Source: Erythrobacter sp. 3-20A1M
GTDB taxonomy: Bacteria; Pseudomonadota; Alphaproteobacteria; Sphingomonadales; Sphingomonadaceae
DNA: 64,000 nt
Direction: 5' to 3'
NCBI RefSeq assembly: GCF_018636735.1
Contig: NZ_CP045200.1
Span: 2,108,001-2,172,000, forward strand
Positions within the stretch are counted from its first letter, which is position 1, and every line of letters starts with the position of its first letter. The translations under genes were made by a program, and so were the position numbers. The notes under the pieces are model-generated. The model ran no database searches and was not told the DNA's origin. It saw nothing but the letters and a program-made list of their open reading frames with translations. This document shows positions 8,167 through 17,354 of this stretch, in pieces.

Positions 8167-11100
8167 ATGAGCGGGAGGGCATCCATCCGCGAAAGGGGGG
8201 CATCGGTTCCGTCACAATGGCGCGAACTCGTTGCCAAGCTTCCGGTGCAAATCCTGGGCATTGCGCTGGGATATGCCCTGCTCGGCTGGATCGGCCAGCA
8301 CCTGGCGCCGCCACCGGGCTTCGCGTCGCTTATCTGGCCGGCGGCGGGGCTCGCCGTCGCATCCGTTGCGGCGCTGGGCTACCGCGTCTGGCCGGGTGTG
8401 TTTCTGGGCGCGTGGTCCGTCAACGCACTCTCGACCGGCTCGGCCGACCTTCCGACCGATGCAGCCGTCTTGCTCGATGCAGCTTTGATCGCGAGCGGCT
8501 CGACCCTGCAGGCCATTCTCGGGGGATACTGGATAAGGAGCCGTGCGGGCTTCCCGCTGAAGCTGGAGGGGCCGCGAGAGCTCGTGCGTCTTTGCCTGTT
8601 GGTCGGCCCCATTGCCTGCGTCGTCGGTGCCACCTTCGGAACGGCGACGCTATTTGCGAGCGGCGTCGTTTCCCAGAGCGACTTGCCGAACTTCTGGCTG
8701 CACTGGTGGGCCGGCGATATGGGCGGGGTCCTCATCGTCGTGCCGCTCCTGTTCCTGGCACCCTGTAGCCGAGGCTTGGTGACTTGGCGGGGCCAGAGGC
8801 TCTCGCCCTTCTCGGTGGTCGCCTTCATCGCGATCCTGGTGATGCTGTGCGCGACCTTGGCCGCGTGGAGGCTGAACATGCAGGCGGCTTACGAGCGCAG
8901 CCAGGCCTCTTTCGAATCGCTGGCGGCCGATAGTCGGCAGGCACTCGCATATCGGCTACAATCCTATCGGCAGGCGCTGGATGGCGGCGCGGCGCTTTTC
9001 GAGGCGTCCGGGGACGTGACCCTGGAACAATGGCGCGCTTATGCCTCGGTGCTCGACCTGTCACACGACCTTCCCGGCATCAGCGGTATCGGCTTTATCG
9101 AGGCGCTGCGCGCGGGCGAGGAGCAGGCATTTCTCGATAGCGTGGCCGCCAGGGGGCGGGGGGATCTCGACATCCATCCGCTTACCGATCGCGACGAGCG
9201 TTTCGTCATCGTGGCGATCGAACCCGAGGCCGACAACATCGAAGCCGTCGGTCTCGACATAGCGTTCGAGAGCAATCGCAGAGCCGCGGCCAGCAACGCG
9301 CGCGATACGGGCAGGGCCACGATCACGAAACGTATCCTGCTGGTGCAGGACGAAACGGAAAGCCCCGGATTTCTGTTGCTGCGGCCGCTGTATCGTCCGG
9401 GGGCGGCGACCGAAACGGTGGGTCAGCGCCGGGCGGCGTTCGACGGATGGATATACGCCCCGTTCGTCGGCTCGCGGTTCATGTCCAACCTTACGCCCAG
9501 TCAGGGAAAACTGTTCGACATCGCCGTATACGATGGCGCGCGGCCCGACGCGGAAGAGCTGATTTTCAGCAGCTCCGAAGCACCCGCGGGCGATGCGTCG
9601 TCCGCCTTTACCGTCCAACGCACGTTCAGGGTGATGGAACAGACCTGGACCGTCGTGTGGACCAGTACTCCCGCGTTCGAGCGCGGGGTAGTGACGCGCG
9701 AGGCCAGCCTCATACTGATTGGCGGCCTGCTGCTTACGCTCATTTTTGCAGGCTTGCTGTTCAGTGGCTCGCGCCGCGAAGCCTATATCGGGTTGCTGGT
9801 CAGGCAGCGCACCCAGGAACTCGAGGAGACCGTGGCCGCGCTGGGGGAAAGCGAGCGGCGCTTCGGCGATCTCGCCGGTCTTTCCCCAGCCGGCATTTTC
9901 CGGACCGATCCCTACGGGTTCTGCACCTATGTCAACGATTCGTGGCTCAGGCAGACGGGGCTCATCGCCTCGCAGGCATTGGGCGCAGGTTGGCTGGAGG
10001 CGGTTCATCCCGACCGGAGAGAGGACGTCAGGCGGGACTGGCTCGCTGCCGTTCAGGCGGGCAAGCAGTGGCGGAGCGAATTGCAGTTCGTCAAGCCCGG
10101 CGAAGTCATCTCGTGGGTGGACCTGATCGCAGTCCCGCGGATCGGCGACAACGGCGAGATGCAGGGCTTCATCGGCGTCGCGATCGACATCACCGAACAG
10201 AGGCTGGCGACCGACGCGCTGAAGGAAAGCGAACGGCGTTTCCAGTCGCTGGCGAGCTTTTCCCCAGCAGGCATCTTCCGCACAGATGGCGAGGGCGTGT
10301 GCAATTACGTCAACCCCGCGTGGTGCGAGATGGCCGGCCTGACAGAGGCGGAAGCGATGGGCACGGGCTGGACGACAGCCGTGCATCAGGACGACTTGGA
10401 CGGCCTAATCCAAAGCTGGGCCGCAGCCGTGGATCAAGGGGATCCCTACCGCGGCGAATTTCGCTGGCTGCATCCCGACGGTTCGATCGTCTGGGTCGAC
10501 GCCGTCGCACAACCCGAACGCGACGATGACGGAAACGTACGCGGCTACATCGGCGTCCTCATCGACGTCACGGACCGCAAGCGCTTCGAACAGGAGATCG
10601 CCGACCGGGACAAGCAGCTGGCGATCCTGGCGGAGAATGCGACCGATGCGGTATTCCGCGTCGAGCTGGACGGGACCTGCCTCTATGCGTCGCCCTCGGC
10701 AAAGGACGTGCTGGGCGTGCCGAGCGAGCACCTGATCGGCACCAATGCACTCGATGGCTTCCACCCGGACGACCAGGAACGCATGTGGTCCTTGTTCGAC
10801 GATCTGCGGTGCGGGCGGAGCAACCAGATCGTTACCGCCTACCGGTGGCGTTTGACCGAGGAACACGAATATCGGTGGCTGGAGGCCAATGCCGGCCTGG
10901 TCAAAGACCAACAGAGCGATGAGGCCAAAGAGGTTTCGGTGTCCATCAGGGACATCGGCGACCGCAAGAAGATGGAGCTGGACCTGGTCGCCGCGCGCAA
11001 GAATGCAGAAACCGCCGCCGCGGCCAAAGCCACGTTCCTTGCCAATATGAGCCACGAGATCCGCACCCCGATGAACGGCGTGGTCGGCTTCACCGAATTG

Positions 11101-12552
11101 CTGCTCGCCGGCGAGCTGTCGCCCGAACAGCGGGAGAATGCGCAGCTCATCGCGGATTCGGGCCGGGCGATGATGCAGATTCTCAACGACATTCTCGATG
11201 TTTCGAAAATCGATGCGGGTCAGATGAAGATCGTCCCGGAGCCGATCGACCTGCGTCACAAGCTGCACTCGTGCATGAGGCTCCTCGAGCCGACCGCTCG
11301 CCAGAAGGGGCTCAAATTCGACCTCTTCATCGATGACGATGTGCCGTCCCGCGTGATGGCCGATCCACTGCGGCTGCGACAGATCCTGACCAATCTGGTG
11401 GGCAATGCGATCAAGTTCACGGCTAGGGGGATGGTAAGCTGCCGCGTCTCGGTGGAGCGGGGCCCGCAGCTGCAGGAGACGCTGTCCGTCGCTGTGGAGG
11501 ATACAGGCATCGGCATACCGGCGGACCGGCTGGACGCCATTTTCCGTGAATTCAGCCAGGCAGATGAATCCACCGCCCGCATATACGGGGGCACCGGCCT
11601 CGGGCTGACGATCAGCAACGAGCTTGCCAGAATGATGGACGGCGAACTGCTGGTCAGCAGCGAAGAAGGGCGCGGCTCGGTCTTCACCCTGCGGCTTCCC
11701 ATCCAGAGGGCGGATGGCGATCGGACCGAGCTGGCAAAGCCGCCGCGCAGCGAGCGCGCGCTGGTTTTCGGCAGGCCGCCGCGCATCCTCGTCGCCGAAG
11801 ACCATGACATCAACCAGGCCCTCATCATCTCCATGGCCAGCCGCATCGGCCTGGCGGTCGATATTGCCGAGAATGGCGAGGAGGTCATCCGGTTGGTCAC
11901 CGATGCACGGGCAGCGGGTAAACCGTACGATCTGATCCTGATGGACGTTCAGATGCCCATCATGGACGGCTTGGAAACCACGCGGTCGTTGCGCAGCGCG
12001 GGGATTACCCCGGAAGAATTGCCGATCTTGGCGCAGACGGCCAATGCCTACAGCGACGACGTCGAACGCTGTCTCGCGGCGGGGATGCAGGGCCATCTGG
12101 CCAAGCCGATCCGCATGCGAAGCCTGAAGGACGCGATCAAGAAATGGCTGCCCAAGCACCTCTTCCGTGAGGCAACCTCGGGTTCGCAGCAGAAGGCTCC
12201 GCACAATCCGGAAGAAGCGCTGTTGAAGAGCTATGCCGAGCGGCGCGAGACGACGCTCGAGGCGCTCGACCAACTGGACGCGAGCAGCCCGCTCGATTGG
12301 AGCGAGGTAGAAGCGGTGGCGCAGATGTTGCACAAACTGGCCGGTACCGCCGGGATGTTCGGCGAGGCAGAGCTCGGCGAGGTGGCCCGGGTTCAGGAGC
12401 AGGCCATGCTCGATGCCCAAGATGAAGACGAGAGCGCAGCCGTTCGGGCGGCGCAGCGAGCGTTCGCCAAATGGAAAGCGACCGCCCCCCCGACTACGCT
12501 GTTCACTGGCGCTGCGGGCGCTTCATCGCGATCAGACGAAGCGCGGGATTAG
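8167..12552 (+). CDS. Hybrid sensor histidine kinase (MASE1-CHASE-PAS x3-HisKA-HATPase-REC-HPt)
   Basis: A 1461-residue membrane sensor kinase. In order: MASE1 membrane module (about 20-270), CHASE extracellular sensor (about 250-470), a last membrane helix near 515-535, three PAS/PAC repeats (about 558-935; two repeat the phrase SPAGIFRTD), HisKA with NMSHEIRTPMNG (His963), HATPase with NAIKFT, DTGIGIP and GGTGLGLTI, a receiver with LMDVQMP (Asp1260), and an HPt-like tail with HKLAG (His1389). All catalytic motifs are present, so it can run a full internal phosphorelay. It begins three bases after the GAF gene and probably shares its message. The signal and output are unknown; nearby candidates are the second kinase-like protein and the sigma-54 activator of the EPS locus. 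Confidence 0.92.
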   Translation: MSGRASIRERGASVPSQWRELVAKLPVQILGIALGYALLGWIGQHLAPPPGFASLIWPAAGLAVASVAALGYRVWPGVFLGAWSVNALSTGSADLPTDAAVLLDAALIASGSTLQAILGGYWIRSRAGFPLKLEGPRELVRLCLLVGPIACVVGATFGTATLFASGVVSQSDLPNFWLHWWAGDMGGVLIVVPLLFLAPCSRGLVTWRGQRLSPFSVVAFIAILVMLCATLAAWRLNMQAAYERSQASFESLAADSRQALAYRLQSYRQALDGGAALFEASGDVTLEQWRAYASVLDLSHDLPGISGIGFIEALRAGEEQAFLDSVAARGRGDLDIHPLTDRDERFVIVAIEPEADNIEAVGLDIAFESNRRAAASNARDTGRATITKRILLVQDETESPGFLLLRPLYRPGAATETVGQRRAAFDGWIYAPFVGSRFMSNLTPSQGKLFDIAVYDGARPDAEELIFSSSEAPAGDASSAFTVQRTFRVMEQTWTVVWTSTPAFERGVVTREASLILIGGLLLTLIFAGLLFSGSRREAYIGLLVRQRTQELEETVAALGESERRFGDLAGLSPAGIFRTDPYGFCTYVNDSWLRQTGLIASQALGAGWLEAVHPDRREDVRRDWLAAVQAGKQWRSELQFVKPGEVISWVDLIAVPRIGDNGEMQGFIGVAIDITEQRLATDALKESERRFQSLASFSPAGIFRTDGEGVCNYVNPAWCEMAGLTEAEAMGTGWTTAVHQDDLDGLIQSWAAAVDQGDPYRGEFRWLHPDGSIVWVDAVAQPERDDDGNVRGYIGVLIDVTDRKRFEQEIADRDKQLAILAENATDAVFRVELDGTCLYASPSAKDVLGVPSEHLIGTNALDGFHPDDQERMWSLFDDLRCGRSNQIVTAYRWRLTEEHEYRWLEANAGLVKDQQSDEAKEVSVSIRDIGDRKKMELDLVAARKNAETAAAAKATFLANMSHEIRTPMNGVVGFTELLLAGELSPEQRENAQLIADSGRAMMQILNDILDVSKIDAGQMKIVPEPIDLRHKLHSCMRLLEPTARQKGLKFDLFIDDDVPSRVMADPLRLRQILTNLVGNAIKFTARGMVSCRVSVERGPQLQETLSVAVEDTGIGIPADRLDAIFREFSQADESTARIYGGTGLGLTISNELARMMDGELLVSSEEGRGSVFTLRLPIQRADGDRTELAKPPRSERALVFGRPPRILVAEDHDINQALIISMASRIGLAVDIAENGEEVIRLVTDARAAGKPYDLILMDVQMPIMDGLETTRSLRSAGITPEELPILAQTANAYSDDVERCLAAGMQGHLAKPIRMRSLKDAIKKWLPKHLFREATSGSQQKAPHNPEEALLKSYAERRETTLEALDQLDASSPLDWSEVEAVAQMLHKLAGTAGMFGEAELGEVARVQEQAMLDAQDEDESAAVRAAQRAFAKWKATAPPTTLFTGAAGASSRSDEARD

Positions 12553-12694
12553 AATTGCCGCTAATACAAAGGGGCCCTGACCTATCTGGAAATCTGTGAT
12601 TCCTCTCTGGTCTTACGAAACCGGGCGCGGTCACTGATTACGAGAAGCTAACGGAAGTGGCGGTGAAGCCGCGATTAGGAGACGGAGATTGCCG

Positions 12695-14362
12695 ATGGTC
12701 AGCGACTTGGCTGATCTTCCACCCGAAACGCAGATAGAACTTCTGTCTCGTCGTCTGGCGCGCGCGGAAAGGGCGCTCGAAGACGCGGAAACGATGCTCG
12801 ACAGGCGCATGCGCGAGCTCGACACTGCCAACAGGGAGCTGCGCCAGCGCGAAGGTGAACTTGTCGAGCGGCTCGATATCGAGAACCAGAAGCTCCTGAG
12901 TGCGCAGCGTCTTGCGGAGCTGGCGACCATCTACGTAGAACATGATCGCCACTTCACCGCATCTGCGAACTTCGCGGTGCTACTCGGCTATCCCGAAGGG
13001 ACGATCGTCAGCAAGAAGCGGCTGGGGAAGGCGATCCATCCGCTCGACCGACAGCGTTTCACAAGCGTTGCACGCAATGCCTTCGCCGTGCTCGAACCGG
13101 ACGTGGATCATAGCTTCCAGCACCGTGTCCTTCGGCCCGACGGAGAGGTGCGCTGGCTCGATTGGCATGTGAAGCGCGAGAGCACGAACGTCGACGATCA
13201 GTTCGTGGTTTTCGCCACCGTGCGCGACGTGACCGAAACCCGCACCAATGCCCGCCGCGTCCGCGCCCTGCAGTTGCGGGCCGAGCGCCGCGTCAAGGAA
13301 CTGGCCCGGCTCACCGACGCGCTTCGCCAGGCTCAGCACGAGACGGCGAGAGAACTGGAGAAGAGAAACCGCTTCATTTCCGAAATGGCCCATCGCATTC
13401 GTACCCCCATGGGGGGGCTGACCGGAGCGATGGAGCTGCTGGTCCAGCGCTATCCGGGTGACGAACTCGCCAACCGGGGGCTGGATGCGGCGGACAATCT
13501 GGCGGCGATCGCCGACCAGTTGATCACGACTGCGGACGAGACCGGTAACCGGCCGCGTGAAGCGGATTCGGCGCCCGCTCCCGTTCCGACCAGCGAATTC
13601 ACGCCGCTGCGTACGGCGGATGGCCACGCGCCGAAGATCCTGCTGGCGGAAGATACCGAGAGCAACGCCTTCGTCATCGCCAGGCTGGCCGAAATGCTGG
13701 GGGGAGAGGTCACGACGGTGGCGAATGGTCGCGATGCCGTGGAAGCGGTGCGCGGGGGAGGCTTCGACGCGGTGCTGATGGACGTGATGATGCCGATCAT
13801 GTCGGGCGAGGAGGCGACCGTGGCAATCCGGGCCCTGCCGGGCCCCGAAGCCCGGGTGCCGATCGTCGGCATCAGTGCGCACAGCCTTCAGGCCGAAAGA
13901 GAGAGCCTGCTGATGGCGGGCATGTCGCAATGCCTGGTCAAACCGATCAGGCGCGATGCACTCGATGCCGCCTTGCGCGCGGCGCTGTCAGCCGAGAACG
14001 CGCAAGACAAAAACACGGGACTTTTCGATATCGAGGTTTTCCTCGAAGCGTTTCTGGTTCTGCCCCCATCCTTTCGTAAAAAAATGCGCGATGCGTTTCG
14101 CAAGGATCTCAGGAAGAATGGTGAAAAACTGGCCGAAGCCATGCTCGCCCGCGACGATGAACTTACGGGCAGGCTCGTCCACAGTCTCAAGGGCATCTGC
14201 CTGAACGTGGGCGCGGTCGCAATGGTGGATCGGCTGGCCGAGATCCGCAGCGCACCGGTCGATCGGCGGGAGAGCATGGTACCTTCCTTGCAGCACACGA
14301 TCGTCGCAAGCCTCGCGGCTTGCGACGATCTGTATGGTGAGCGTGTCGCGCAGGTTCAGTAA
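12695..14362 (+). CDS. Kinase-like phosphorelay protein: coiled coil-PAS-HisKA-REC-HPt, no ATPase domain
   Basis: A 555-residue soluble protein. An N-terminal coiled coil (about 10-75) is followed by a PAS domain, a second coil, a dimerisation segment with MAHRIRTPMGG (His233), a receiver with LMDVMMP (Asp363) and an HPt domain with HSLKG (His496). HisKA passes through a short linker straight into the receiver; the N, G1, F and G2 boxes of an HATPase domain are absent. It therefore cannot autophosphorylate and must be a relay or scaffold, most simply with the complete kinase encoded 140 bases upstream. Start ATG 12695 has GGAG seven bases before it; TTG at 12689 is too close to that site. It converges on and overlaps the next gene by 7 bp. 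Confidence 0.85.
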   Translation: MVSDLADLPPETQIELLSRRLARAERALEDAETMLDRRMRELDTANRELRQREGELVERLDIENQKLLSAQRLAELATIYVEHDRHFTASANFAVLLGYPEGTIVSKKRLGKAIHPLDRQRFTSVARNAFAVLEPDVDHSFQHRVLRPDGEVRWLDWHVKRESTNVDDQFVVFATVRDVTETRTNARRVRALQLRAERRVKELARLTDALRQAQHETARELEKRNRFISEMAHRIRTPMGGLTGAMELLVQRYPGDELANRGLDAADNLAAIADQLITTADETGNRPREADSAPAPVPTSEFTPLRTADGHAPKILLAEDTESNAFVIARLAEMLGGEVTTVANGRDAVEAVRGGGFDAVLMDVMMPIMSGEEATVAIRALPGPEARVPIVGISAHSLQAERESLLMAGMSQCLVKPIRRDALDAALRAALSAENAQDKNTGLFDIEVFLEAFLVLPPSFRKKMRDAFRKDLRKNGEKLAEAMLARDDELTGRLVHSLKGICLNVGAVAMVDRLAEIRSAPVDRRESMVPSLQHTIVASLAACDDLYGERVAQVQ

Positions 14363-15783
14363 GCGCCACGACCGGTGGCGACGGCCGGAACCGTACGCAG
14401 CAGCAGCGAGAGATCGGTCAGCAGACCGCGCCGACGCAGATACGCGCAATCCATGGCCACCTGGCGCTTGAACGGGATTTCGGCTCGTCCGCTGACCTGC
14501 CAGATGCAGGTGATGCCCGGCTTGCCGCCCAGCCGGCGCCAGCTCCGCCCGGCATAGGTCACCACCTCCGAGGGCAAGGCGGGGCGCGGGCCGACCAGCG
14601 ACATCTCGCCCGTCAGCACATTGATGAGCTGCGGCAGTTCGTCGATCGAGGTGCGGCGGATGAAGCGACCGACCCTGGTGATGCGCGGATCGTTCTTCAT
14701 CTTGAAGCACGTCCCGTCCCGTTCCGAGCGAGCGAGCAATGCGGCACGGCGCGCTTCGGCATCGGTGTACATCGAGCGGAACTTGATCATGCTGAAATTG
14801 CGCCCGCGCTCGCCGATGCGGGTCTGGCGGAAGAACACCGGGCCGCGATCCTCCAGCCTGATCGCCAGCGCGACGGCGAGGAAGATCGGGGCGAGAACCA
14901 CCAGCGCCATCGCGGCGATCGCCACGTCGAGAGCACGCTTGATGGCCGCCGAGGCTTTCTCCAGCGCACCGCGACACTCCAGCGCGTGGAGCGCCGCATG
15001 CGCCACGAAGACCGCATTGCCTACGATGTAGCGATTGGCCAGGCGACGCGGCTCCATTGCGAGCCGCCACGCCCATTCGCAGCCGATGGCGCGCACCGCC
15101 TTGGGCGCGCGAGGGATGCGACCCGAGTAGTAATCGAACAGGCCGCCGACGCCGAGGATCACAGGCACGTCGATCCGATGGCGGTTCTTGGCAATCCACT
15201 TTTCCTGCAGCGGCACGCCGAAGCCGACGAACAGAATGGAGGCGCCGGAGCGATTGATCCGCTCGATCAGGGCGTTTTCCTGGTCGGCATCGAAATAGCC
15301 GTGCCAGGTGCCAGCGATATCGATGCGCGGGAAGGTGCGCGCCGCCCACGCCGCTGCGCCATCGGCCACGCCATGATCGCCGCCCAGGAGGAAGATCGCT
15401 TGGCCGCTATATTCCGCGAACTCGCAGATATGCGGAAACAGGTCGGTGCCGTTGAGGTTTTCGCCGAGTTCCACACCCGCCATTCTGGCGGCGAGCGACA
15501 CGCCGCTGCCATTGGGCAGCACGCGGTCGCTGGCAGCGAGAGCCCGCCGATATCCAGCGTCTTTATGAAGCGTATTGACGCAGTGAGCGTTGACGAAGTT
15601 CACGATCGTGCGCTCTCCGCGAGCTGCACGGGACACGATCTCGCGCGCGGTATCCTTTCGCGTGCCCTTGACGAGGGGCTGGCCGAACAAGTCGACCGTC
15701 GGCTGCGCCTCGGTAGCTTTGATGCGCTGCATAAACGCGGCGAAGTCGTAGCTGGTGAATTCGCTTGTCGGATTATGTTTCAT
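14356..15783 (-). CDS. Two-domain glycosyltransferase: WecG/TagA/CpsF (GT26) fused to a phosphoglycosyl transferase
   Basis: A 475-residue fusion. Residues about 30-265 are a WecG/TagA/CpsF-type transferase (NAHCVNTLHKD, NGSGVSLAARM, VGFGVPLQEKW). Residues about 280-475 are a monotopic phosphoglycosyl transferase with one re-entrant membrane helix, FFRQTRIGERG, KFRSMYTDAEA, the catalytic Asp-Glu pair in SIDELPQLINVL, and SLVGPRP. The C-terminal half should put the first sugar-phosphate on undecaprenyl phosphate, and the N-terminal half add the second sugar, starting the EPS repeat unit at the inner membrane. Start is ATG 15783 with AAGGAGG before it; the longer frame to 15822 is ruled out because a sigma-54 promoter overlaps its start. 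Confidence 0.9.
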   Translation of the reverse strand: MKHNPTSEFTSYDFAAFMQRIKATEAQPTVDLFGQPLVKGTRKDTAREIVSRAARGERTIVNFVNAHCVNTLHKDAGYRRALAASDRVLPNGSGVSLAARMAGVELGENLNGTDLFPHICEFAEYSGQAIFLLGGDHGVADGAAAWAARTFPRIDIAGTWHGYFDADQENALIERINRSGASILFVGFGVPLQEKWIAKNRHRIDVPVILGVGGLFDYYSGRIPRAPKAVRAIGCEWAWRLAMEPRRLANRYIVGNAVFVAHAALHALECRGALEKASAAIKRALDVAIAAMALVVLAPIFLAVALAIRLEDRGPVFFRQTRIGERGRNFSMIKFRSMYTDAEARRAALLARSERDGTCFKMKNDPRITRVGRFIRRTSIDELPQLINVLTGEMSLVGPRPALPSEVVTYAGRSWRRLGGKPGITCIWQVSGRAEIPFKRQVAMDCAYLRRRGLLTDLSLLLRTVPAVATGRGAY

Positions 15784-15817
15784 GGGAAGCCCTCCTTCTG
15801 TTGGATGGCCTCCCTTC

Positions 15818-15833
15818 AGCAACCGCCGTGCCA
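15818..15833 (-). promoter_or_regulatory. Sigma-54 promoter of the WecG-PGT gene
   Basis: On the minus strand, TGGCACGGCGGTTGCT is a perfect match to the -24/-12 consensus (TGGCACG, four bases, TTGCW). Transcription would start near 15807, giving a leader of about 24 bases that contains the strong ribosome site of the gene starting at 15783. It faces away from the sigma-54 promoter at 16032, with two shared activator-like sites between them. Confidence 0.85.
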
Positions 15834-15907
15834 GACGGGGAAAACGTAATAATTACAGTAACCTAGGTGAAATTGAAGCGGATCAAGCTGGCTTCTCTCG
15901 GTCCACC

Positions 15908-15969
15908 TTTCGCAATTTGCGAGGGCTCGCCATCGCGGATCGCCACGGATTGTGTTGCAAAATGCGAAA
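15908..15969. promoter_or_regulatory. Pair of shared activator sites (TTTCGCAWTTTGCRA) between divergent sigma-54 promoters
   Basis: TTTCGCAATTTGCGA at 15908-15922 and, inverted, TTGCAAAATGCGAAA at 15955-15969. They lie about 75 to 130 bases from the -12 boxes of both flanking sigma-54 promoters, where enhancer-binding proteins normally bind. The same motif recurs at 24737-24774 between the other divergent sigma-54 pair. The likely ligand is the NtrC-family activator encoded at 25435; that link is inference. Confidence 0.7.
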
Positions 15970-16031
15970 GCGGCTATCCGGGATAGGCGAGACGGTCTTC
16001 GGACCTCTCGAGAACGGCAGAAATCCGGGAT

Positions 16032-16047
16032 TGGCACAGTCTTTGAA
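16032..16047 (+). promoter_or_regulatory. Sigma-54 promoter of the flippase/glycosyltransferase operon
   Basis: TGGCACAGTCTTTGAA keeps the -24 GG, the exact ten-base spacing and the -12 G; the -12 C is replaced by A, the same change as in the promoter at 24669. Transcription from near 16058 favours ATG 16084 as the flippase start over the longer open frame from 15952. Confidence 0.7.
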
Positions 16048-16083
16048 GTGAATGCGGCGAACCTATTCGAGGACCCGCATTCA

Positions 16084-17331
16084 ATGTTCGCACGTACCAT
16101 TTCCAACCGGCTGCCCGCAGGCATCGCACCGATCGCCAAGGGGCTCGTCGCCTATGGCTCGGCCGAGGCGGCGACCCGGATCGTGCGCATCCTCGCGATC
16201 CTCGTGATTGCGCGGCGCACGTCGCCCGAACTGCTCGGCACGGCGGCGCTGGCGCTGACCCTGTTCGAACTGATCCGCGTGCTCGCCAATGCCGGTATCG
16301 GCCAGCGCATCATCGCCGCGACCGACGAGGAACTGCCCGCGCTGTGCAATACCGCCGCGCGTCTGTTCTGGGCGGTGTGCCTGGCCGTCGCATGCGTCCA
16401 GCTGGGCATCGCCGCTGCCTCGTTCCTGATCTGGAACCTGTCCGATGCGGCCTTGATGCTAGCAGTGCTCAGCGGCGTCTATCTCTGCATGCCGCCCGCG
16501 CTGGTGCAGGTCTTCCTGCTGATGCGCGACGGTCGCCTGACCACGACCGCGCGGATCGGCGCGACACAGACCATGGCGGATCATTGCCTGACCCTGGCGC
16601 TGGTCGTCGTGTGGCCGAGCGCGTGGGCGATCGTGCTGCCCAAGCTGCTGACCGCGCCCCTGTGGACCATCCTGACACGCCGCGCCCGTGCATGGTCGGC
16701 CAATCCGGCGGTCGGTTATGCCCCGGTGCGCGAATTCGCCGCCTATGGCCCCGCCATTCTCGGCTCCGAACTGATCGCGGCGCTGCGCGTCAATGCCGAC
16801 AAGCTGGTGATCGGCGCGCTGCTGGGAAGCGAAGCGCTGGGCCTGTACTACTTCGCCTTCAACGCGGGGCTGGGCATAACCCTGTCCTTCGTCACCGCCT
16901 GCAACACAGTGGTCTTCCCGCTGCTGTGCAAGCAGGAGGGCGACGCGGACCGTGCCCGCCTGTTCCGCCAGTCCTTCGTGCTGGGCTTGGTGCTGCTGGC
17001 CCCGGTGGTCGCGGCACAGGCGCTGCTGGCACCGTTCTACGTGCCGCTGGTGTTCGGCGCGGAGTGGATCGAGGCCGCCCCCTATATCGCGCTGCTCTCG
17101 CTCGCCGCTCTGCCGCTCTACGCGGGTTCGCTGATCGGAGCCTGGCTGCGCGCCCGCAAGCGCCCCTTCGTCGAGACCCGGCTGGCGGTCGCCGCCACGG
17201 TGGTGGGCCTCGCCGGTCTCGCGATCGGCAGCACCTATTCACTGGCCGCCGCCTGTGCCGCCTACGCGGCGGGGCTCGCTCTCATCATGGGGCCAGCAGC
17301 CGTCTCTCACCTCTTCGCTTCGACCAAGTAA
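16084..17331 (+). CDS. Polysaccharide flippase (Wzx/oligosaccharide flippase superfamily)
   Basis: A 415-residue polytopic inner-membrane protein with about twelve hydrophobic segments and an early RTSPELLGTAALALTLFELIRV stretch in the style of MATE-like oligosaccharide flippases. It should move the lipid-linked EPS repeat unit across the inner membrane. It is the first gene of an operon with three glycosyltransferases and reads from the sigma-54 promoter at 16032. ATG 16084 is chosen from the promoter position and a GAGGA upstream; the longer frame begins before the promoter. No sign of damage. Confidence 0.85.
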   Translation: MFARTISNRLPAGIAPIAKGLVAYGSAEAATRIVRILAILVIARRTSPELLGTAALALTLFELIRVLANAGIGQRIIAATDEELPALCNTAARLFWAVCLAVACVQLGIAAASFLIWNLSDAALMLAVLSGVYLCMPPALVQVFLLMRDGRLTTTARIGATQTMADHCLTLALVVVWPSAWAIVLPKLLTAPLWTILTRRARAWSANPAVGYAPVREFAAYGPAILGSELIAALRVNADKLVIGALLGSEALGLYYFAFNAGLGITLSFVTACNTVVFPLLCKQEGDADRARLFRQSFVLGLVLLAPVVAAQALLAPFYVPLVFGAEWIEAAPYIALLSLAALPLYAGSLIGAWLRARKRPFVETRLAVAATVVGLAGLAIGSTYSLAAACAAYAAGLALIMGPAAVSHLFASTK

Positions 17332-17354
17332 CTTCATTTCCAAGGAGATTTCCG

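Noticed and set aside
15784-15822. Longer start for the WecG-PGT fusion
   Set aside because: The start at 15822 overlaps the -12 box of its sigma-54 promoter; ATG 15783 has a strong ribosome site.
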